Part shown: positions 33,457 through 44,000 of the stretch, in pieces
Layout of the letters: each line of letters starts with the position of its first letter
Numbering within the stretch: the first letter of the stretch is position 1
DNA from: Mya arenaria
Lineage: Eukaryota > Mollusca > Bivalvia > Myida > Myidae
Length of the DNA: 64,000 nt
Direction of reading: 5' to 3'
Assembly (NCBI RefSeq): GCF_026914265.1
Contig: NC_069132.1
Location: forward strand, 68,772,993 to 68,836,992
The notes under the pieces: model-generated
What the model was told of the DNA's origin: nothing
What the model saw: only the letters and a program-made list of their open reading frames with translations
Databases searched by the model: none
Made by a program: the position numbers and the translations under genes

Positions 33457-33490
33457 GTTACAGGAAACAGACATATTTTTTTTTTAGGCC
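33457..33490 (-). repeat. 34-bp element end, inverted copy of 27311-27344
   Basis: The match is perfect in reverse orientation. A GGTCGG-rich stretch (33420-33456) adjoins it and may be the subterminal part of the same element. Confidence 0.6.
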
Positions 33491-33599
33491 CAATTGTTCA
33501 ATCTCAACAGAAATTGGTCACAATATAATTATACATGTATGTATCTCCTAAGGTTTATTGAATGGCTAGTATAAACATGCTGGAGCTGTGCTACTAACT

Positions 33600-33805
33600 A
33601 TTAAACCTTATAATATGATAAATACATACACACTTGACACTTTTGGCAGTTGAAACCTAATATAACTTCAATTAAACAAAATCTCGAACATTTTCTGTCA
33701 GATTCATGATATTTAAATTCTTATCAGACTGATGAAATATGTGCCTTTTTGAGCCTCTAAGCACCCTTTTGCTTTTTAGCAGCACCCTGTCCTTTTTAAA
33801 ACATG
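33600..33805 (+). repeat. Dispersed repeat, paralogue of 59545-59695
   Basis: Shared phrases are 'cttgacacttttggcagtt', 'aaacctaatataacttcaat' (other copy 'aaacctaaaattaagtaaaa'), 'acattttctgt', 'attcatgatatttaaat' and 'agcaccctgt'. A third fragment ('tttggcagtataaacctaat') lies near 35755. Confidence 0.6.
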
Positions 33806-35127
33806 GCTTATACCCTAATACATATTACTTACTTATATTTATACCACACTTTGTTATTCAGGGGTTCTAGCTCTGTAACACAGAACAATAACAAGTTTGT
33901 GTCATGGAAGCCTGTAGATCGAGTCTCAGATTTCTGCCAAAAGTTCAAATTAATAAGGTCACTTTAAGCCGCGCACAGCGGAAAGAAACCGCTAAGGGAA
34001 GTAAGCTAGCGTCAATAATCTGAAGTTTTTTGGGCTTAAAAACACAAAGAAAGCCTTATCGGTTGACAACACTATAAAACTAATTAATTGGTCAATTATG
34101 AATGAGTTTACATCGTGTATGACCAAAATCCAATGTTAATATAACATCGGTCCATAATGTTGGTCAACATTGGGGCTCCTATGTTAACTCGTTGTTCGAT
34201 TATGGTTGCCGACATCATAATGTAAGTCCAAAGCTGGTACGTTAGTCTAACATTTTGTATTTGCTGGGTGTAAGGAGTGATGCAAGAAGAACACCTTTAC
34301 GAGTATGAATATATAGATTTTATTCAGTAAAGAATTAATAAACAAATATATGTATAGTTCAATGAATACTTATACTGGTTTGTTAAGAAACAAAGTCACT
34401 CCTGGTGGCTGTGTGTATGTAACAGAAATCTTCTAACTGCATTAAAGAACAGAACAGAATAGAAATAAAGAAAAACAATGAAAATATTCCGATAAATATT
34501 TTTTCTGTGAACACCCTTTGAAGACATTTTTGTAAAGAATGTAGAAAACAATTCCATCACAACAATTAATTTATTTGAAAATTGTCACAAAAAGACATTT
34601 AAAACAAAAAAGGACAATAAATTCTGAAACTTAATAAGAAACACTGAAGAGGTCAGAAGTCAAGAACGTTATTAACATGAAAATTGAACTTAGAAAACAA
34701 AGTAATTAACAAGAAAATTAAACTTGGAAAAAGCAACATTCAGGTGAAGAAAGAAGAGGTAAAAAGTTGAAAAAAGCTTAAAATAAAATTGAACCATATA
34801 TCTCTCTAAATTTAAGAGTGATTTAACAGCAATATGAAGTAGTTTAACCAAAAATATTCCACTGAATAAACAAGACGTTATTGTTGGAGGTCATATTTCT
34901 TATTTTAACATCAACATTTTGTTATCACTGATGAATACATACTGTAGAACAAAATAAACTATGGAAAACATTATTTTTAACAGTTGAACAATCAGCAGCG
35001 ACAACAGTATTTTTGAAACCACAAAGTAACATTATATCTGCGCTCTTGTACTTCAGAATAAAGTCCAGCAAATTATTGTTTTTTTTTATCAACACAGTCG
35101 GTCATCGAGATTTTCCTTCTTGAAATT
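33806..35127. other. 3' side of DNAL1; no gene seen
   Basis: The part nearest 35128 is probably the DNAL1 3' UTR; reverse-strand AATAAA signals occur near 34570 and 34318. Around 33850-33950 a weak tRNA-like B box ('gatcgagtctcag') is seen. Around 34120-34265 there are degenerate repeats of 'aacattggggctcctatgtt' type. The rest is AT-rich with no coding signal. Confidence 0.4.
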
Positions 35128-35165
35128 TTAGTCTTCATCATCATTATCTCTGATTATTGGAACAC
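35128..35165 (-). CDS. DNAL1: DNAL1 exon 9 with stop
   Basis: It completes Gly and encodes [11 protein letters not shown] then TAA, matching the family's acidic end (DGTPVIKEDEEDD in vertebrates). Confidence 0.95.
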
Positions 35166-38100
35166 CTGTAAAATAAATAACAAGTTTATATATGTTACAA
35201 ATCATTGCATATCGATGGCCTTACTTCAAAAATGCTGAGGCTGCATTTTTCTGTTTCGGAATTTTGACATCACTATAATCATAATGGCGAGCCGCATCTA
35301 CCTGCATAATGGTGGGCAAATAGTCCAATGAGAAAATGGAGTTGAATCATGTGATCAAAATGTCAAGCAATGATTGGATATCTCACAGAGAAGTAAAAAT
35401 GCCGAACCTTCAGAACTTGTAACTACAAAAATTTTAACTTTGGCATTTTGTAAAATAAAATGTGTGATCAAATAACCAAGATAAAATACTAAAAATGTTT
35501 CTACTGAAAACATGGGATTTTGTAGCTTCGACATTTGGAAATGAGGCAATCAATAAGTTGCATATGGGGTTTTGGCTTAAAAGCTATAGAAGGGTTCTGC
35601 ACTTCATCTTTTTTTGGTAGCACAATTCTGCCCTCATAGAGACCAGGACAGGAACCCTTCTGCTCTCAGAGAATTAAATACTAATAATAATCAAATATTC
35701 TTTTATTTTCATCAAACTTGCAATATGATTATAAACACAAACAAAATCTACATATTTGGCAGTATAAACCTAATATAACTTCAAATTAAAAACAATCATA
35801 ACTCATCAACTACTAAAGCCAGGATTGAGGGCCATGCTACACATGTGTGTATTGTCTCAGGCAACAAGTGTACCAAGTTTCATTTGAACATCTTGAACAG
35901 TTTTTGAGTTACGAGCCCAGGTATCAAGGCTTTGACAAAACCTTGACATTTTTGAAAGCAGTTGTTATGTTACAGAAATATATTTTATTATATGCCTTCC
36001 TGTGACTAATAAAGATTTATAGTGAAATTTTAAATGATATTTCACTTTTTCAAACAGTGAAAATAACAATTTGATATATTTCACTGTTTTGAAATTTAGC
36101 CTGTTCTCTCATTTATATAAAACTTCAGCTTGCACATGGCTGGGACACAATATTAACGACGTCATTTCTGAAATGAAGTTACATGCGCCTACCAATTGAC
36201 ATGTTTTTTTCAAATAAATTTTATTAAATGTCCTTTAATTCCAATTTTAGACATCTTATAATAAGGAAAATTGTTTCTTTCAGTATAAGATAGCAGAAAA
36301 TCTAACCTTGTGAACACCCAAAGTGAATATTTCACTTGTGGCTACGCCACTCACGAAACATAACTTATGGTGCTCACTCGGTGATATATATTATGATCAG
36401 ACACTGAAACAAACAATTGTCCTCTATATATATAGAGTATGTTGATCTTACCATCAACCTTCTTGACTTTGACCAGCTTTTCCTGGACAGTTTGTCTATA
36501 GCCCTTCTCTGTGTTATTTAGGGTTTCTTCCAGCGGATTCCCGACAAATACTAGATCCTCGAGGCACGGAAGGTCCGCCTAGAAATTGGGGGAAAGAGGA
36601 AATTCGTTTGTGGAATATTTACAGTGACAATGATTTTAAATCTTATGAAATATTCTGCAGATCAAAAGTTTGTCATTTAAACTTCCACAGTTATTAAGAT
36701 TTAAAAGTTATCAATGACGAGGTTTGCAACATTGTTAACATTTACATTTTTATGATTGTTAACCTCGAAATCTTCACTGCTCTGAAAGTTTCATATATGG
36801 ACACACTTAAGATCAAATTGACCAAAAAGATAAAAAATTGCTTCCAAAAACCGTTAAAAATAGATGGTAGCTTTTGGCGCATTTCTTCTTTGAAGAGTAT
36901 TCAACACATAGCAATGGGACTTCCTAGGAATTCTTAATGACTTAAGTTGAGATTCACCAAGTACTTCTTATGAACGTTTATGAATAGAACTTAAGATAAA
37001 TGAAATTCCTATCTTAAGTTGATACAGGTGTCATTTTTCTTAAGAAAAACTTAAGTTTTATGAATACGGCCCCTGAAGTACTTCTTACAAATTTTGAGAT
37101 GAGTATGTATGATTATAAAGCTGCAGCCAATTGTATTAAAATGGTTAAGTTTTGGATATGTCAAGGTTATTATTTGGTCAATATTTATCCTAAAATAACT
37201 TCTAACCAATCAAATCAATTTTGATGAGTCATCCAACTAAGTCATTCTGTGCACAACTGATTGAAGTTTTATGTAACTGGATGTGGGTCACTAATAATCG
37301 AATTTAACTCTATTGATATAACAATAAACGGTCATTTAAATTTAAAAGTTGAGATAAAATCACTCACCAGCTTGGAAAATTCTCCCATGTCCTTCACTTC
37401 ATTATTTGACATAAACAACACCTGGAGAATAGAAATGTTAAACAGTGTGTGAATGCCACGTGATAAATTATGTCATAAATGGCAATATTCCAATGAAGAC
37501 TTTAAACAAAGCCTTTATGATTTAAGAGATGTAAAAATTTCGAAACAGAAAAAATGCAGCTTCCACATTTTGAAGTAAGGCCATCGACATCTGACAATTA
37601 ACAAAAGTTGACTTGATTTGCTATACATATAAAACTTTGAATGTTTAATTTAAATTATGACAGAAATAATATGCATTTGAACATGTATTACTGACAACTT
37701 CAACACTATTAATGTCTGTTTGTTTGTTTTTTCAGTTAAAAAAGGGCATAACACAACAAATATTCAACTCGGAGTTATGGGCTTTGCTATGCATGATTGT
37801 ATTGTCTCTGGCAACAACTGTACCATGTTTCAATTAAAGCCCTTAAATGTTTTTTACGTTATGGCTAAGGTTAAAGGTTTGCACTACAACAATGGTGACA
37901 CCAAGTCTACGACAATATCCCAGTCATTTGACTAAATTCCTTTGTCCAAACAAAAAGACTAAATAAAAAAATAATTTTACCTTCAACTTTTTGAGGACGT
38001 TTATTCCTTTAAGTTTCTCAATTCTGTTGTATGAAATCCACAGCTCAGTCAATGTATCACCAACTGCCTCCTGCTCAGAAAAAACAACATGAATGAGTGA

Positions 38101-40910
38101 CTGCAATGCAACACATAATAGTTGGAGCATATATAGAGGGGAAATTCCCTGTTTGACGCCAGCTCACCCATCGCAGACCCAACCAATGGCACATTCCAAT
38201 TTAAAAAAAACCCAGGAATTATGGTTGTCCAGCTAGCACAGTGGTTAGCAAAGTGCTTCTCACCTAGATGACCTGGGTTCAATCACTGGCCTGGGAGCAT
38301 GTGAGTTTGGTTTGAGGTCACCAAGCCTGACAAGTGGGTTTCCTCTGGGTACTCTGTTTTACCCACAGTTACACAAGACCACACTCTCGTGTAACATCAT
38401 ACCAACAAGAGCGATTGATATAATGTTGTAATAACTTGTTTCACAATCGTTGTAAAACAAATAAGTTTAAACTAACAACATGGTTTAAAATGTATTGGTG
38501 GAGGTTGTTCACATCAGATCTCCAGAAAGCAAACCTTCAAATTAGATAAACCTGATTTCATACTGACTGTAATTACAAATGGCAGTGACATCAGCCCAAA
38601 CTCTAAATATATGTAAGTCTGCTCTGAGTATTCAACAAAGCAATACCTGCCCTTTATCATTCTGCAACAGCCTAAAGGTTGCTACTCACCAGTCCAGTTA
38701 AAGACTTGATATTGTTTCTCCCAAGCGACAAGATCCTCAGGTTCTCTGAAACACATTATTTCTAATGTTTAAAATACTGCACAAAGGATTACTGACACTA
38801 GGTAAATAAAAAACAATAGTTTACTAGTATTGACAATTTGGAAATATAAAGCAATAATTAACTCATTTGATAATTATCTCATTGGATATTACTTGCAATG
38901 TTGTAATCAAATTCAACCGGTTTTGCTTTTTCTAAATACCGTAGTACAAAATGAGCAGTTTTAAATATAATACATGCCATTTATAAACATAATAATTTTC
39001 TCCATCAATTCTCAAAATACATGTTTAAAATTATAAATGAAAACAAATTATACTTACTCAAACCATTTAAGTTTGCAATCTTTTCAATACAGTTTGTTGA
39101 GAGAGACAGCTGTCTGTAATTAATAAAGCAGGTAAAACAGGGTAGTATATAACCTACTACAGCAGCATACTCAATAGAATATAACCTATTAATCGGAACA
39201 CCACTACCATGTTCCTTTCAAACAACCTCGGAGGATGTATATAAATGTACTTAACATGAAACAATGTTAAGAAAAAGTTGCGTTTCTTATGACTTGACAC
39301 TTTGGAATCTTAATGATTTATAAAATAATATACTTCACTGGGAAATAATCTGAAATAATCTGAACTTTATAAGTTATAGAAATTACTATTTAAAACAGTG
39401 CAATTGATTAATATTATAATTATCAATTAAACAAATTATTTTTTCTATGCACCGACTTATATGAAAGGCTCTTCATATGGCAGAAATGGCTGAGGTGTTC
39501 TGATTATGTAAGCCTATGAAATGACTGATCAACATGCATTATTTAAGTATAATGATATAAGTCATCATATTTTGGAGTGCAGATTACAGAAATATGATTA
39601 TAAAACATTCTTAGTCAGTCAGCAAATATTGTAATAAAGTAATTCCTTATCTAGACTAAGTAAGGAAATATCATTTGTTTTGCAAGTCTTGATTATAGTT
39701 TATTTTGATTTTCAAAAAATAGGGTAAGTATAAGTATATTACTTACGTGCATTTTACAAGCGTGGAGAGGGAGGCATCCATTTTTTCAACTGGTGGCAAC
39801 TGGCTTATTAGACTGACAACTTCAGCATCACAAGCCTTACAGCCTTCCTTTTCTTCCTGAAATAAGCATAAGTTTAGATGTTGAAGTTTTAGATATTGCA
39901 CCTAGGGCAAGCATATCATATTCTTAGTAACTGATTGAGTAGCAAATATAGGTTGGATTTTTTTCCGCTAAATAACAGCTAGTCAGAAAATAATATAAAA
40001 TTCACACATTCATTGAAATATTTTGTTCTGATTTATGCCATCTGTATAGGGATATCAAACTTCTTAACCTAATCTGTATATAGGGTAATATCTATACCTC
40101 CTATTTTTAACTTTGTTTTATTTAACTTTTCCGTTTCTTTTACAACCATTAATAACATTATTGTAGATTGACACACAAATGTCTAGGTCCCCAGCAGGGG
40201 TTTGGGTTTGACATTAATGGAAGATAGATACTAAGATATTATAATATAGATGCTATTTACAACACAAGTCTATCTATCTATCTATCTTGCTATTACGCTG
40301 CCATCTTATATTCAAACACCAATAAGATTTACCAGACTAATGTACCCACTATGTTTCAGACAAATTAAAGTAAAAACTGACAATCACAAATTTTCATTCT
40401 ATCCTCACTCAGTTGTACTTTGGAACAGTTTGCCCAATCGTATTGTCACTATCCCCACCCCTGACACATTCAACGTGGCTGTGGCAACCATTAGATAAGC
40501 GAGCAGTGTTTTTATCCTTTTACCAGTTCACCAATCACTTTTTATCATGTTACCTAAATTGTGTTCTCTTTTATACCCTAGTTCTCACTTTTCTGATGTG
40601 ATTTGCCTCATCAGTGTTTTATTATTTTTCACTAACAAGCCGGCGCGCACCGTTCATGTCAGTAACACTCGGAAGAGGAGTTGACATTAAACAGAGATAG
40701 ATCGGTTACCCCACCCACTTCTTTGTACATGCATATATTCCTTGTATTTACTTACAAATTTTGCAATCGCGTCCTTGATAGTGGTTCCCTTCGACTGAAA
40801 CGATAATTGATATCATTATCAATAAACAGGCCTTCATATAAGCAAAAATATTTTTATGAGAAACAAAACATTGATAAAAAAGAAAAGAAAAACACTGAAG
40901 TACTGACCAT
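35128..40910 (-). CDS. DNAL1: Dynein axonemal light chain 1 (nine coding exons)
   Basis: Splicing 40908-40910, 40756-40794, 39747-39856, 39058-39113, 38690-38745, 37981-38070, 37368-37421, 36452-36578 and 35128-35165 gives 190 residues, the same length as human DNAL1. All joins are in phase with GT-AG borders. Diagnostic stretches, compared from memory with the vertebrate protein, are [51 protein letters not shown] and [16 protein letters not shown]. The leucine-rich repeats cover about residues 48-158, and the acidic tail ends RDNDDED. In known systems this cytoplasmic protein binds the motor domain of the gamma (outer-arm) dynein heavy chain in motile cilia. Exon 1 supplies only the initiator Met. 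The gene is head to head with LIN52. Introns hold a LINE 3' end (intron 2), a SINE (intron 5) and small repeats. Confidence 0.97.
36452..36578 (-). CDS. DNAL1: DNAL1 exon 8
   Basis: It encodes [20 protein letters not shown] and continues to VKVKKVD, ending one base into a Gly codon. The acceptor is TTTCTAG. Confidence 0.96.
37368..37421 (-). CDS. DNAL1: DNAL1 exon 7
   Basis: Eighteen codons, [18 protein letters not shown], form the fourth leucine-rich repeat, phase 0 on both sides. Confidence 0.95.
37981..38070 (-). CDS. DNAL1: DNAL1 exon 6
   Basis: Thirty codons, [20 protein letters not shown] then [10 protein letters not shown], hold the most conserved block of the protein. Confidence 0.97.
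38224..38464 (+). mobile_element. tRNA-derived SINE, second copy (in DNAL1 intron 5)
   Basis: The same head, core and 3' end are present as at 17536: 'gcacagtggttagca', 'gggttcaatcactggcctgg', 'gacaagtgggtttcctctgg', 'acaagaccacactctcgtgt', 'cacaatcgttgtaaaacaa'. It is more diverged than the first copy and antisense to DNAL1. Confidence 0.85.
38690..38745 (-). CDS. DNAL1: DNAL1 exon 5
   Basis: It encodes [18 protein letters not shown], the second leucine-rich repeat, and the donor is GTGAGT. Confidence 0.96.
39058..39113 (-). CDS. DNAL1: DNAL1 exon 4
   Basis: It encodes [18 protein letters not shown], the first leucine-rich repeat, with one base on each side shared with neighbouring exons. 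Confidence 0.96.
39747..39856 (-). CDS. DNAL1: DNAL1 exon 3
   Basis: It encodes [20 protein letters not shown] then [16 protein letters not shown], matching the family's [14 protein letters not shown] segment. It ends with two bases of a split Thr codon. Confidence 0.95.
40262..40705 (+). mobile_element. LINE 3' end relic (in DNAL1 intron 2)
   Basis: The + frame ends [15 protein letters not shown]... [35 protein letters not shown] then stop. The FxP(H/R)xxxxWNxLP pattern is the known C-terminal signature after the reverse transcriptase domain in CR1/Jockey-type non-LTR elements. A 3' UTR-like stretch follows to about 40705. It is 5'-truncated, as is usual for LINEs. A (TATC)n-like run marks the left edge. 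Confidence 0.75.
40756..40794 (-). CDS. DNAL1: DNAL1 exon 2
   Basis: Thirteen codons, [13 protein letters not shown], lie between TTTCAG and GTAAGT, phase 0 on both sides. Confidence 0.93.
40908..40910 (-). CDS. DNAL1: DNAL1 exon 1: start codon only
   Basis: ATG is followed at once by a donor, GTCAGT. Joining to 40794 gives [14 protein letters not shown], which aligns with the vertebrate start MAKATTIKEAL. The rest of the exon is 5' UTR within the shared promoter region. Confidence 0.85.
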
Positions 40911-41010
40911 TTTTCTTCGTTTCTAATGACAACAATGTATTGGCAAGGTGCCCCGAGATATCGTTTTGGTAAAACTCGTTTTTGAAAACTATGCCCTATT
41001 GGTAAAAAAG
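40911..41010. promoter_or_regulatory. Bidirectional DNAL1/LIN52 promoter (100 bp between start codons)
   Basis: Only 100 bp separate the DNAL1 ATG (40910, minus) and the LIN52 ATG (41011, plus). Two inverted CCAAT boxes (ATTGG at 40939 and 40998) lie inside. The LIN52 start sits in AAGATGGCGG, a match to the known YY1 motif that overlaps start codons in many genes. A four-codon upstream frame (ATG at 40991) precedes LIN52. No TATA box is seen. Confidence 0.8.
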
Positions 41011-41047
41011 ATGGCGGAAAGTTCAAAGCGAAAAAAGGCAAACACAG
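41011..41047 (+). CDS. LIN52: LIN52 exon 1
   Basis: It encodes MAESSKRKKANT plus the first base of a Gly codon, with donor GTGAAA. The start is chosen because upstream frames close at once and the ATG lies in a YY1-type context. Confidence 0.9.
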
Positions 41048-44000
41048 GTGAAATTATAACCTTAAATATATATTACGCTTATAAAACATCAGTAAAAATG
41101 AAGTGATTGAATATGTTTGTAATTTAAACATTTAAAGGAAGTTTTAACGACCCATGGATTTGTGTACTATACGTGTTTTTATAGGAATCAATAGGTTACA
41201 CAACACTATTTAAAAGTTGTGAGGCCTCCACTCACTAGTGGACAATATTAGGTATAATATTACAGGAATTTGGTCAAACTCACTTGGCAAGGTTGTTTGG
41301 CTTTCAGACTAAATTAATCTACATTCTTTGTCCATTTATTTAAGAGGAAAGAGGCAAGAAACATAACAGATAGTCAACAGACAAAAGTTGACTAGAGAGT
41401 AGAATATTAGATGAAATATATAATATATATATTGATTTATTAGAAAATTTGGTAAAATATAATTGACCACTGTCACCAGTATCTATTTCACGGGACTGCA
41501 AAAACACTCTAGAAATACACAAAGAATGACTTAAAGTGAAAGAGTCTCTGAATATAGATTAATGTGGCTAATGTATGTCTTAGTTCACCTAAATGGACGT
41601 CATTATCTCATAGAGTCTTTGACTATTTTTGTACATGGCAGACTAGTTACAGGGATTCATAACAAATTTCAAAATGATTAACGCTCATTATTGTGGGTAA
41701 TGTTTGTTTTCATTAAATCAGTGAAATACCTTAGATTCTCTATGTTAGTGTCTGTTTTTTTAATTGAGTTTATCAAGGTCTGCCTGCGCATGTGGGCAGT
41801 ACTATGGCTTGACAGTCCCGCGACACCATCACCCTTTTACCGGTAATTGTGTTTAAATGCCATAAGTGACATGAAATAGAAATGATTGTTAAGACTTGAA
41901 GAAACTGAGTGAGATGCAAGATATCCGGGTGCAATACCGTAGTAGCTGTTTGCCAAGAGACCTCTTGGTTTTTAGCTGGACTATTCGAAGAGTATGGAGA
42001 GCTATACTACTCACCCATGCGTCGGCGTCACACCTTGGTTAAGATTTTGCATGCAAGCACACATAGGTTAATATCTCAGCAACTACTTGAGGTATTGCAT
42101 TGAGACTTTATACAGTGGTACTCAACCATCCAACCTACTTAATTAACCAAGTTAGAAAACTCTAATTTGCATTTAATGCAAAAAATAGGCCTTTATTATT
42201 CAACTCAGAAATTCTGGTTAAGGTTTTGCGTGCAAGCACACATAGGTTAATATCTCAGCAACTACTTGAGGTATTGCATTGATACTTGATCCAATGGTAC
42301 TCAACCATCCAACCTACTTAATTAACCAAGTAAGATAACTCTAGTTTGCATTAAATGCAAAAAATAGGCCTTTATTATTCAACTTAGAAATTCTGGTTAA
42401 GGTTTTGCGTGCAAACACACATAGGTTAATATCTCAGCAACTACTTGAGGTATTGCATTGAGACTTGATACAGTGGCACTAAACCATCCAACCTACTTAA
42501 TTAACCAAGTAAGATAACTCTAGTTTGCATTTATGAAAATAATAGGCCTTCATTATCCGATTAGAAATTCTGGTTAAGGTTTTGCGTGCAAACACACATA
42601 GGTTAATAACTCAGCAACTTCTTGAGGTTTTGCATTGAGACATGATACAATGATACTCAACCATCCAACCTACTTAATTAACCAAGTTAGATAGCTCCTG
42701 TTTGCATTTAATGCAAGTAATTGCTCTTTATTATTCGACTTAAAAATTCTGGTTAAGGTTTTGCGTGCAAGCACACATAGGTAAATATCTCAGCAACAAC
42801 TTGAGGTATTGCATTGAGACTTGATACAATGGTACTCAACAATCCAACCTACTTAATTAACCAAGTAAGATAACTCTAGTTTGCATTTAATGTAAATAAT
42901 TGCCCTTTATTATTCAACTATAATATTCTGGTTAAGGTTTTGCATGTAGCACACATAGGTTAATATCTCAACAACTACTTGAGGTATTGCATTAAGACTT
43001 AATACAATGGTACTCAACCATCCAACCTACTTAATTAACCAAGTAAGATAACTCTAGTTTGCATTATATTCAAATAATGGCCCCTTCTTTAGTCATAGAA
43101 ATTCTGGTTAAGGTTTTGCTTGTTACCACTTTTAAGTCAATACCTCAGCGAATACATCATGTATTGCATTGAAACTTTAAACACATGCTCACAACCATTT
43201 AACCTTCTTTTTTAATCAAGTAAGATAACTCTATCTTTCATATTATAAATTTTTTGCCCCTTTATTTTGCAACTTAGAAATTCTGGTTAAGGTCTTGCAT
43301 GTTAGCACACATAGGATAATATCTCAGCAATTACTTGATGTATTGCATTGAGACTTTATACAATGGTATTCAACCACCCAAAGTAATTGAATAACCAAGT
43401 TAGATAACTGTATTTTTCAAATAATGGCCCTTTATTATTAGACTAAAAAATTCTGGTTAAAATGTTCCATGTAAATACATTTATCTTAATATCTCAGCAC
43501 ATCATGTATTGCATTGAAATCTAATCTAACAGTGATCCATGCATGTTTCGCCAAAACTTTTCAATCCTTACACTGAAGAGCGGCGGAAAAGTCAAGCGCT
43601 GTCTCTGTGACAGCTCTTGTTTAACATGCTCTGTGTAAAGCACCGATATATGTGATACAACTTTCCTGAGTTTAACCAGTGCTGAATGAACCATCTAACC
43701 AGTATTATTCTTTTGATACCGAACGCAAGTCAAAAGAGCTGATATCATATTTTAACGTCTTTCGGTTTGACCCGACCAGGATTTGAACCTGTGACCTTCT
43801 GCACCGAAAGCAAACATTCTACCACTCATTGGGGCAGTCATGTGTATAAGCCATGGTCTTATATTCCATAAATGCCAGCCACTCTGTCCGCCTCAGCAAA
43901 CCATTGATGATTTTTTTAAATCATATAAATTTTTACGACAAACAAGCGATATTCAAGGATCCCACAACCAGAAGGGTACACGTATTCTGAATCTGCAAGG

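Noticed and set aside
40748-41041. 97-residue minus frame across the DNAL1/LIN52 promoter
   Set aside because: It crosses the DNAL1 exon 1-intron 1-exon 2 region in the wrong frame; the DNAL1 splice model explains the same bases.
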